Below are positions 55,276 through 64,000 of a stretch of DNA of 64,000 nucleotides, piece by piece. Numbering within the stretch: the stretch's first letter is position 1; the number at the start of each line of letters is the position of its first letter. This DNA comes from Silene latifolia (lineage: Eukaryota > Streptophyta > Magnoliopsida > Caryophyllales > Caryophyllaceae): the NCBI RefSeq assembly GCF_048544455.1, contig NC_133537.1, forward strand, positions 15,995,541 to 16,059,540, in the 5' to 3' direction. The position numbers and the translations under genes were made by a program. Below the pieces are notes generated by a model, which was given only the letters and a program-made list of their open reading frames with translations, had not been told where the DNA came from and did no database searches.

Positions 55276-57688
55276 CCCCCCTCCCCCTTCAAGGTGGACG
55301 TGGTGATTCAAGCAACAAGCCCAACTTGGAAGCCAAAAATTGATGCTGTACTTGACCCAAGGGCTTTGTAAAGATGTCTGCAAGCTGGGAACCAGTAGAT
55401 ACATGCCTTGTATAGATCAATCCCTCTTGAACCTTCTCACGAACATAATAACAATCAATGTTCAAATGCTTCGTTCGTTCGTAAAAAACTGGGTTTGCTG
55501 CTATGTGTTGAGCAGCTTTGTTGTCACGAAAAAAGTTGTATGGGAGTAGGGACAGTGACATTGAAATCTAACAGAAAATGTTGCAACCATACAATCTCAC
55601 CTGAAGTATAGGACATTGCCCTATATTCAGGCTCAGCAGAGGAATTTGAAACAGTGTTTTGCTTCTTGATTTTCCAAGATATTAAGGAATCCCCAAGAAA
55701 TATGCATTGACCTGTCACTGATTTGCAGCTAAAAGTGCACGCACCCCGATCAGCATCAAAGAAACCTTTAAGTATAAGTGTGTGCCTGCTGGGTAAAAGA
55801 ATGTGACATCCATGGTGTGTTTGAGGTACTTCACCACATGGAGTACTGCTTGCTAATGAGGTTGTCTAGGAAAGCTCAAAAATTGACTTATGTGTTGGAC
55901 AGCAAATGACAGGTCAGGCCTTGTAAGATTCAAATATAAGAGCCTTCCCACCAGCCTTCTATATATTTCAGGATCAGCCAATACTTCACCCTCATCAACA
56001 GAAAGTTGAAACCCTCTAGGTAAAGGAAAAGAAGAAGGCTTGCACTTATACATACCAGTGTCATGTAGAGTATCATGAACATATGTTTTTTGATTGAGAT
56101 ATATTCCTCTCGCTGTTCTTTGTACCCCCAGACTTAGGAAATATTTGATGGGTCCCAAATCTTCGATAGTAAAGGCACCATCTAGAATTTGCTTGAGATG
56201 GGATATTTGTGCAGCATCATTGCCACTGATAAGCAAATTATCCACATATACAATGACTAAAGTGAAGCCAGAAGTAGTGTCTCTGCAAAATAACGAGTAA
56301 TCATTCTTGGACTGAATGAAACCTTGTGAGAGAAGAAGCTTGGTCAACTCAAGGTTTCACTGTCTGGAAGCCTGCTTCAGACCATCTAGAGACCTTTTCA
56401 GTCTGCAGAATTGTCCAGGAGCCAAGGATTTGTAACCCTCTGGTGGAGTAATGTAAATCTCCTCATCAATAAAGCCATGAAGAAAGGCGTTATTTATGTC
56501 TAGCTGGTAAATAGGACAAGCTGTGGCAGCTGCTACAACCAAAAAAGCTCTAACAGTGGTGAACTTAGCAACAGGACTAAATGTATGCTTGCAGTCCTTT
56601 CCTTTAACTTAATTATATCCCTTGGCAGCTAGTCTTGCCTTGTACCTATCCAATGTCCCATCTGCCTTGTATTTAACTTTATATACTCATTTTGACCCAA
56701 TAGGTTTGAAACCTTTAGGCAAAGATGTAATTTCCCAAGTCCCATTATCCTCTAAGGCTTGCAGCTCCTTGTCCATTGCATTCGCCCATTGTGAATCATG
56801 TTTGGCTTGGGAATATAGGTAGCTGGCTTAGGGATAATGGAGGTGTTTGTGGAGGACAAAAAAGCTGATGGTCATGAGAAGAGTTTGGATTTCCCACTCT
56901 AGCAGTAGGATTGACATCATGATTGACATCATCTGAGTTGATATTTTCACAAGTTGCAGTCACATTTTGATTCTGTTTCTTGTGAATATGCATGGGGCAA
57001 ACAAAATCTTTGAGCCTAGCTAGAGTTTTGGTAGGCCTGGATGAAAACACGATTAGTATAATTATTAGGAATGAAATGCTGAACTTCTTCAATTTTCATA
57101 TCTTCTTCAGTGGGTGTCAAAACACCATTAGTATCATTATTGTGAGGAAGAGAAGATGAGGGATTATGAACCCTGGTCTGTGTCTGTTCTAACACATCCA
57201 TGTATTCTCCCATAGGATAGAAATGGGAAAACAAATCAGAGATAGATTTTTGTGGTTCACCAGTGGATTGAACAGGAGTATTCTTATAAGGTAGAACTGA
57301 TTGATGAAAAATTACATTTCTGCTAATGATAACCTTATGATTTTCCAAATCATACAATTTATAGGCCTTTTTCTGAAAAGGATATCCCAATAATACACAT
57401 TTTCTTGCCTTGGCACCAAATTTATCATTTGGTTGATTGACATTCAAGGCAAACCATAAACAACCTATAACTCTTAATTCATCATAAGAGGCAGGTTTTT
57501 GAATAATATTTCTGTTGGTATTTTCCAAGAAGGGACTGAGCTGGGTAGCTTGTTGATTATATGAGTAACAACCAACAAACATTCTCCCCAGAATTTCATA
57601 GGTAGGTGAGCATATAAAAGTAAGGCCCTAGCTGTCTCAATTAGGTGCCTGTGTTTCCTCTCAATCCTACCATTTTGTTGAGGAGTAC
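55041..57688 (-). mobile_element. Ty1/copia retrotransposon 3 (3' part), cut by a gypsy LTR
   Basis: The minus-strand element has its 3' LTR at 55041-55275, a polypurine tract GAAGGGGGAGGGGGG beside it, and RNase H, reverse transcriptase and the C-terminal integrase region. At 57688 it stops abruptly at TGTAGATACC, the start of a gypsy LTR. The missing 5' part could lie beyond the right edge of the window. Confidence 0.88.
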
Positions 57689-57720
57689 TGTAGATACCTA
57701 GTATTTGCTGAGACTCCGAC
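55289..57720 (-). pseudogene. copia element 3 pol remnant
   Basis: From right to left: integrase C-terminal part with STPQQNGRIERKHRHLIETA, LPMKFWGECLLVV and DELRVIGCLWFALN; a linker; reverse transcriptase with QLDINNAFLHGFIDEEIY and the active site VYVDNLLISGND (YVDN instead of YVDD); RNase H with SSAEPEYRAMSYTSGEIVW and HVSTGSQLADIFTKPLG. Frameshifts and stops occur near 56350, 56610, 55850 and 55530. It is an inactive copy. Confidence 0.9.
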
Positions 57721-58884
57721 AAACACCCGATGATTTTCGGACTATAACATGTTTTGGAATCGCGGCGTTTGATCGACAGTTTGTGTACAACTTTACGTCG
57801 AAAAGCTTAAAACGATTTCGAAAATAAAACATCTCAAAACATTTCAAAAATACCTGGAGTATTTAATGCACGACTACGGGGTCGCAATGACACTAACTAG
57901 AGTCAAAACCGACACCGGACCAAAAACCGACTCAAAAATTCAAATCCCGACTTCAACAACGAGCCAAACCGAGTCAACCACCAAAAACAAAACATTTCAA
58001 ACCTTCTACCTTAAGTTTTCCCGGATTTATGTTTGGTCAAGTACCAAACATATGACTACAAAACCTAGGATAGAACAAATCATGATTGCATTTGTGTGAA
58101 AGCGACAACACACCTCGAAGACCTGGGACGTGGCTCGCGCCTCTTTGAGCAGCCCAAGTGGCCACGTCGCTCAAAACTCACACAACCATCCATTTCCCTA
58201 TAAATACCCCTCAAATGCCCCCCATTTGAGACTTACGCGAGTGTCCGCCCCCTCTTTTCTCCCTTAAAATTCTCGACTCGACTTCTTAAGTCACAATCCG
58301 ACGCGTATTTACGACCTACCGATCGTAAATACAAGCCTTACACATTTTTTGGTACCGTCATCGTGCATTAAATCACTTGACCGACCACTACACCGTCACT
58401 AATCTTAAAACACTTTTTTACTTACCAAAACGGTTTTAAACCGAGTTTTTTCCGACCAAACGAGTTGTTACACTTACGTCGGTCACTCGCCATAACCAAA
58501 CATGTAAGTATGAGGGTGTAAAAATCCTCCTTTTATCATGTTTTCATTTGTTTCAGGACTATAACATGCTAAAACGTGCATAACATGAACCGAAACATGG
58601 GATAAAAGAGCCAAAACTGATTTTTGGCCTGAGACAGAAGCTCCTTGGTTCGTCGGTTTGCCCGCGCCTAAATGGGGTGTTCAGGTCAGAGATCAACCGT
58701 GTCTGTTCTCGTCTTTCCTCTTTAATTCATTTTCATATTTGTAATCAGTGTTTAGGTATTTTTACCCAAGTCGATTGATTAGGGTCAATGTAGTCTATAT
58801 TCGTTGGTTGAATGTATGCTTGTTCGTACGTCGTCGAGTAAATAGGAAAATAAAGTGCGTAAAGTAAATTGACACGTAAGATTT
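57689..58884 (+). repeat. LTR of an Ogre-like gypsy element, plus orientation, interrupted
   Basis: Starts TGTAGATACC inside copia element 3. It shares ordered blocks with the LTR at 1867-4265 read on the minus strand: AAACACCCGATGA, ACGCGAGTGTCCGCC (58233) and AAACATGTAAGTATGAGGGTG (58498). It is cut at 58885 by a Tat-type LTR, so its length is unknown. At the place of palindrome pair C it has other palindromic words (58120-58175, including AAGTGGCCACGT). Confidence 0.65.
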
Positions 58885-59463
58885 TGGTGACGCGGAAAAC
58901 CCAATGTGGGAACAACCGCGGGAGGGACGGTACCCTGCCAAGTATTGCACTATGAGAATTGGAGGATGATTACAATAGTGACGTTTATACTAATCTTGCT
59001 GACGCTAGGAGTCTGGCCTGCAAGATCTCAGATGGGTATATATTTTGTGAGAGATATGCCGTGGTATTGATGTGAATGCGTAGGTGCAGTTGTCTTGAGT
59101 ATGATCTTGAATGAATGTATGGATGAGTGAATGCCCTTCTTGATTTGCTCCCCTTGGCTATTTATAGGGTAAGAACCCTAGATACATCCTACCTCAAATA
59201 TGGAAAGGGAATATTATTTCCATAAGGACTTCTTTCCAAACCCGGACTCCCTTGCCAATTCTCCCTGATCTCCCTGACTTCTCCCTAACTTCTCCCTGAC
59301 ACTCCTTTCCTTAACACGGGCGCCTTCTATGACGGGCTCTTGATCCTTTTTAAGCCCGTTTCCCCTTTTCCTGACCGCGGGCTCCCTTCCTCCTTATCAC
59401 CTCTTTCGTAATCTTTATTTTATCAAATGGGCCTCCTTTATTATGCTATTTTTAGCCCAAACA
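58885..59463 (-). repeat. 3' LTR of the Tat-type element
   Basis: On the plus strand it begins TGGTGACGCGGAAAACCC and ends TTTTAGCCCAAACA. The next bases, read on the minus strand, are GAAATTTGGGGCAAAC, a good polypurine tract. The left 5 bp (GATTT, 58880-58884) would be the TSD. Confidence 0.75.
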
Positions 59464-59625
59464 GTTTGCCCCAAATTTCTTGTGAAGTACGCTTTCAAGT
59501 ATCGAGCAAGGAATTTCACGTAACCAAATACTAAACCCTACGCCGTCTTTTTACTCCTTCCCATACAATCCATCATTTCCAGCCGCCCTACTCCTCTTTC
59601 TCCGCACCCAACTCCCTCTCTCCTC

Positions 59626-59634
59626 TTTATAACC
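59626..59634 (+). promoter_or_regulatory. candidate TATA box of the antisense ORF
   Basis: CTTTATAAC is followed by pyrimidine-rich leader sequence and, 183 bases on, by CCACCATGGG. It looks like an ordinary plant promoter that drives transcription against the retroelement. Confidence 0.5.
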
Positions 59635-59816
59635 CCAACGTTCCTCTTCCACTCTCATTAATCACTTCAAATAATTTCAAAAACTCTTCTCTCTTAAACC
59701 CTCAATCTTCCTTCTCCCGTATTCTTGCCGGCTTCTGCTTTGTTTCCCTTCCCCGTCTCCATCACCAAGTAATCCATCTTCTCTTCTTCTTTTAATCTTC
59801 ATTTTCTCTCTCCACC

Positions 59817-61741
59817 ATGGGTAAAACTCGACAATCCTCGTCAACCCCTACACCCTCCGACCGTAATCTTGACCCCACCTTCCCTTCTCGAGGACTTTTT
59901 AAACATCCACATGATTGTGACTCCGCCCTCACTCCGGCCGACATTCCTATGATCAAGAGTCTGCTTGGTCTTGGTGACGGGGTGGACATCGTTATCTCTG
60001 AACCGGGACAGAAAGCTGACGCCCTCCGTCTGGGGTGGGTTTGTTTCTACTTGTACCCGTTTAAATATGGCCTCCATTTTCCTTTCCCTAAACTCGTCCA
60101 AGATTTCATTTTTACCAACAATTTCGCCATGGCACAAATTTTCGCTGCCATATGGAGAGTTCTTCTCAATTCTCTGGCCGCTGGTCAGAGTACTGGCAAA
60201 TTCGTCACTCTGGGCGATCTGGCCCACATGTACAGCATCAGATCCTTGGGCAGGGGTCAGTTCTCATTCCGGGGCCATGGAGAGGCTCTCTTCAGACACG
60301 TGTCAAAATCCCGTGATGAGAAATGGTTCGAGGACTTCTTCTACGTGAGGAAGGATTCCATCCAGCCTCCTGCTGATTATATTTTCGAAAAATGGGTTCT
60401 GACTTCGAGTAAGTAGCCTCCCTATCGCCTGATTTATTTTATCTCGCTGCTTACTAGCTTACTTCATCGTCTTCGTGCAGGCCCCCGTGACCTTACCCGC
60501 ATCGGTGCCAAGATCCCTGCCTGCAGCAAGCTGTTCAACATTTCTGAGTCTGAGAGAAAGTTCCCAGACCTGGTTCCTGGTTTCTCACCTGCTTCTTCCT
60601 CCAATCCTCCTCAATCAGCCCACAGTATGTCTTCTGGTAAGGTTTCTGTAACCACTTCCGTTTGCATGCTGTTTCTGCTGACGTTTTAATCATCCTGTCG
60701 TCTGAGACTTATGTATGCCTGCAGGTTCAAAAGTTGATCCGTTGGAACTCATCCTCCAAAGTGCTAAAAGAAAGAGACCTTTTGCCAGCCTGATGTGGCC
60801 TCTGCCTCCAAGAGGAGTGCTCCGCCGCCTCTTTCGACTCCTTCCACGCTTTCTGATTCTCGCACGCACGTGAGCCCCTGGAGGTTAACCCGTTATCTCG
60901 CCATCCGCCTGCTCCTCCCGCCAGTCCTCGGGCTTCATCTAGTGGAGGCATCATTGCTCACTTCCCAGAGGGCTTTGGGAACGTGGACAAGGTGCCCTAC
61001 TGGCCGGAGATTGATCAGCTGCTCTTTTCTCCTGTTGAGGAAACATTTTCGGAGTTCACCCCAGAGGAGATGGCTGAAAATGACGTGCACAACGCCTTCA
61101 TGGTAAATATCCTTCACTTTCTACCCGCCTGTCTGTCTGTTTACTTGGATTCTGCCTCCTGATTTCCTTGCTGACTCTTGATTTGCTCTGCCCCAGACCC
61201 TCCAGTCTGCACTCTACAATAGGAAGATGATCAACATAGTGCGGGACGACCCGTGTACTACCGGTGCCAAGAACTAGGAGTCAAGGGATTCTTGCGATTT
61301 GGCAGACGGATCGATCCGAAGGAGCGTGTGGTGGAGTCAAGACCGAGCTTGTTTGTCACCAAGAAGAAGCTGAAAGAGAGGGGGCCGATCGGCGCGCGTA
61401 CTCAGGTGGTGTGCAATACTTTCTCTGACTCCCTCAAGCGCTCTCATGAGAAAATCGGTGAGGTGATTTCCCTGGCCACCAATGTTGTTGCATATGCTAC
61501 CTGGCGGGGAAAGATCAGTGGGATGATTGCTGCCCTTGAGGAGGCTCCCACCCAGCAGACCATAGAGGAAGAAGAGAAGCAGCTGGAGATGCTCTACCCC
61601 GCTCAACCTGATCTGAGTATGCTGATGCCTGAGGTTGGTGAGGTGAATTCCCCTGCGTTGGCCGAGCAGTGCGGGGGTGATTGGAATGTCCCGGGATGCC
61701 GACGGAGCTCGGGAGCTATGGCGGCCGAGGATGCTCGGTGA
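59817..61741 (+). pseudogene. antisense ORF of the Tat-type element (PF04195-like, 'putative gypsy type transposon' domain)
   Basis: Exon 1, 59817-60408, begins MGKTRQSSSTPTPSDRN and holds the conserved part: WVCFYLYPFKYGLHFPFPKL, VQDFIFTNNFAMAQIFAAIW and SFRGHGEALFRHVSK. Exon 2 is 60481-60636 and exon 3 starts at 60725, in frame, with GT-AG introns. Frameshifts near 60785 and 60870 disturb exon 3 (QPDVASASKRSAPPPLS, then PEGFGNVDKVPYWPEIDQLL). Exon 3 ends at 61102, and exon 4 is 61197-61741 with a shift near 61250 (CQELGVKGFLRFGRRIDPKE). The function of this domain is unknown. It sits in plants almost only in retroelement contexts. The clean start context and splice sites suggest it was once expressed. 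Confidence 0.75.
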
Positions 61742-62948
61742 CGAGCACGAAATGAGAGGTCGCAGCAGAGGAGATGCCAGAGGTGGAGGTCATTAATGTG
61801 ACCGACAATTAAGTTTTTATGTTTTGATGAACTTTTTGGCAGTCTGGCCCAGAGGTGGCAGACCTTGTAAGTTTTAAACTTTTCTTGTGTTTGCTCCACC
61901 AGGGTGGCGGTTAAACTTGGGGCCGTATTTTTGGCCATATTTTGAAATGCCCCTTGTCATAGTTTGGCAAGGTTTTAGCTTACATATCGTGTGTTCGTTG
62001 TTTCTCTTCCTCGTTTTTAGGAAGTTTGTGCCGTGTCATCCGCTTGACGATTTGGCGAGTCCCGTCACCCCGAAAAGGCTAACGTTCGACTCACTAGCTG
62101 CCGTGTGTCACCGATGGTGATTTAGGCGTATGCCGCAATGTTAGGAGGAGTGGCCGTGTCAACCGGGAGGTCGATTTAGACAAGCCCGGTCACCGAAAAG
62201 GCCGATCCAGGCACTAAGTTAGCCGCCGATCGCCCGGATGATCGATTTAGGCGTATGCCGCAGTTTTTTGGACTACTTAACCTTGTTCATGACGCAAGGT
62301 GTGTTCATCTCGTTTAATGCTAACAAGGGCGTCATTGAGGCAAGTTTATCGTCATTCTAGGACCAAATGGAGACGCGCAGATTCTCGGTAGCGCAGATAT
62401 CCCTACGTTCCATGTTCGTTTTTGCATGCATGTCGGGGCCCGATTAATTGCGATTAGTGCGAGCTACGTCCGGGGGTGGTATCGGGGTAGCTGGATAAGC
62501 GTATTGGTGTCGCCCGGCCAGCTCCCTTTCGTATGTTCCATGATCCTTTGGTGAGGGTGCTCCTTGTGGAGAAAATAGGTTGGGCATGTTGGAGTCTTTG
62601 TGTGCCTTGTCACCCGCGTTGGCGTTGGATGATCTGTTAGACATCCTTTCAAAGTACCATAGATACCAGAATTCAAAGTGATGTACTTAGAGAAGCCTGA
62701 AAATAAGAAAATCTATTAAAATGATGTGAAGTACCTGTCGCCATCTCATGGGGTACCAGAGCAATTGTGGTCCCAGGACGCTGCCAGACCACACCATCCA
62801 ATAGCAGTTTAAAGTTTTAAAAATAACTAAAGATACAAGAAATAAGAGTGAAACTGGCAGTATGCCTACTACCGGATTTTTATTTTATCTTTAAAAATGA
62901 TTTGGCTTCTCATAGTACATTATTCTGAAAGCTCGAGTCTAGTTATTA
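61742..62948 (-). other. 3' non-coding region of the Tat-type element
   Basis: About 1.2 kb between antisense ORF and integrase. It contains two tandem units (62040-62270) but no convincing gene; short frames are random. Confidence 0.6.
62040..62270. repeat. two ~125-bp tandem repeats in the Tat 3' region
   Basis: GATTTAGGCGTATGCCGCA recurs at 62118 and 62243. CCCGTCACC-CCGAAAAGG and CCGGTCACCGAAAAGG precede each copy in the same order. Confidence 0.75.
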
Positions 62949-64000
62949 TTAAAAGTAATATCTCTTCAGATGAAGTATGTTCCATGGGCGTTGTATGATT
63001 TGACCGTCCATAGTCATCAGTCTGTATGCACCATGGCCAACAACTCCTTCTACCTGGTATGGTCCTTCCCATTTGTAGGCGAATTTGCCTGCTTTTCGAT
63101 TTTTGGTGTTTTGAAACACCTCTCGAAGAACCAGGTCTCCTACCTCCAGGAGCCTAACTTTCACATTCTTGTTGTAACTCCTGGCCACTGACTGTTTGTA
63201 GGCAGCCAGACGGATTTTTGCGCTTGCTCGCAGCTCGTCAATTGTGTCCAGGCTTCTGGTTATCTCTGCATTGTTCAGTTCCTCGTCATATTTTCATACC
63301 GTGAGTGGGAACTAGAACTTCGATGGAATGACCGCTTCCGCGCCAAACACCAGGTGAAGGGTGTTTGACTGTTGCTATCTTTGGCGTCGTTCGTCTCGAC
63401 CATAACACTAGTGGCAATTCCGCCCACTTTCCTCCTAACTCCCGTAACCTCCTTCTCGATTGTCCATAATGATTTTATTCTTTGGATTCAGACTTGTCCA
63501 TTGGACTTTGGAGTCCTAGGTGCCGACTTTTTTAAGGTGATATTCCACCGGCACAAAGTATCCTCGGTATCGTTGGAGATGAATTGTGAGCCATTGTCAC
63601 ATATGATTTCTGATGGGACACCAAATCTGCAAACGATGTTTCATTTTATGAACGAAATGACTTGTTTGTCTTTTACCTCTGTGAATGCTTCTGCCTCTAT
63701 CCACTTGGAGAAGTAATCTGTCATTGCTAGCATCCAGGTTCTATTTCCTGTGGCCCGTGGTAGGGGGCCTACTATGTCCATGCCCCATGCCATAAATGGC
63801 CAGGGAGAGATAATAGGGTGCAGAGGCTCTGCTGGCTGGTGGATCATGGGCGCTGAGCGATGGCAAGCATCACATTTTCGTGCATACTCTGCTGCATCTG
63901 CTTTCATTGAAGGCCAATAATATCCCTGTCTGAGGGCTTTATTTGCTAGACTCCTGCCCCCTGCATGGTTTCCACATTCGCCACTGTGGAGAGCATGCAA
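62949..64000 (-). pseudogene. Ty3/gypsy integrase (partial, decayed)
   Basis: From the right edge: the H2C2 zinc region (CGNHAGGRSLANKALRQGYY, CDACHRSAP), then the catalytic core with WGMDIVGPLP (first Asp) and CDNGSQFIS (second Asp). SAPRTPKSNGQV is followed by TGA exactly where the catalytic Glu is expected. After further shifts the C-terminal GPY/F module is present (KFAYKWEGPYQVEGVVGHGAYRL), ending at 62949. A stop near 63641 also cuts the core. Such integrases join the cDNA to the genome; this one cannot. Confidence 0.88.

Larger units (their letters stand above)
58885..64000 (-). mobile_element. Ty3/gypsy Tat-type (Retand-like) element, 3' half, continues off the right edge
   Basis: Minus-strand element: integrase at 64000-62949, a long 3' region with tandem repeats and an ORF in antisense orientation (59817-61741), then the 3' LTR (59463-58885). 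Antisense ORFs between pol and the 3' LTR are known in Tat-lineage plant elements, and 3' tandem repeats are known in Retand of Silene. Assignment to Tat rests on this layout and on the integrase motif GMDIVGPLP. Confidence 0.82.

Noticed and set aside
62444-62676. Small ORFs in the Tat 3' region
   Set aside because: Overlapping frames without any recognisable motif, in a non-coding retroelement region.

Overview
This window looks like eudicot plant nuclear DNA. It is AT-rich and made mostly of nested transposable elements, with two recognisable host genes. The spliced MADS-box gene is of the APETALA3/TM6 type, a lineage of core eudicots. The element mix (Tat-type Ty3/gypsy with an antisense ORF, CACTA, copia, plant mariner, hAT, Stowaway, SINEs, a LINE) is typical of a large plant genome. 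Caryophyllales is a guess from the feel of the repeats, not a demonstrated assignment.

Layout. 1-4265: 5' end of a minus-strand Ty3/gypsy element (gag, leader, primer-binding site, 2.4-kb LTR). 4266-5525: remnant of another retroelement ORF. 5526-30115: an old CACTA element with a TTA target-site duplication (TSD). It has been entered twice: by a gag-only LTR retrotransposon (6173-12750, TSD GCCAT) and by a second, related CACTA (17826-27080, TSD TCA). The second CACTA itself carries a 5'-truncated LINE (18611-19605, 16-bp TSD). Both CACTAs carry a TNP2-type transposase gene and a Transposase_24-type gene, all broken, plus a conserved ~213-nt hairpin. 30119-32883: 3' part of a chromovirus-like Ty3/gypsy element with one LTR. 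34817-35611: a secreted cysteine-rich gene of nsLTP/8-cysteine type with an in-frame TAG. 36579-41218: complete but decayed minus-strand copia element (TSD CAATC). 41801-43519: the TM6/AP3-like gene, six exons on the minus strand, with a MITE and a SINE in intron 2. 44045-48805: a plant mariner-like element (TA TSD) with a hAT-type element nested in it (44336-45116, TSD TCTACAAG). 48904-49311: a Stowaway-like MITE and a SINE. 49500-54700: an 84-bp minisatellite split by a plus-strand copia element. 54781-55035: another MITE. 55041-57688: truncated minus-strand copia. 57689-58884: a second LTR related to the one at 1867-4265, in the opposite orientation. 58885-64000: 3' half of a minus-strand Tat-type element with its antisense ORF.

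The mobile elements are largely self-contained modules, and almost every one is inactivated by stops or frameshifts. The most unusual signals are these. (1) Arrays of short palindromes at helical-turn spacing occur in three retroelement families; in one family the same four-site 21/50/21 geometry appears in both LTRs and in the internal region. (2) A long fold-back is conserved in two CACTA copies. (3) In the TM6-like gene a stop codon sits just before the still-readable paleoAP3 motif.

All calls come from reading the sequence by eye. Family names rest on remembered motifs; no database search was run.
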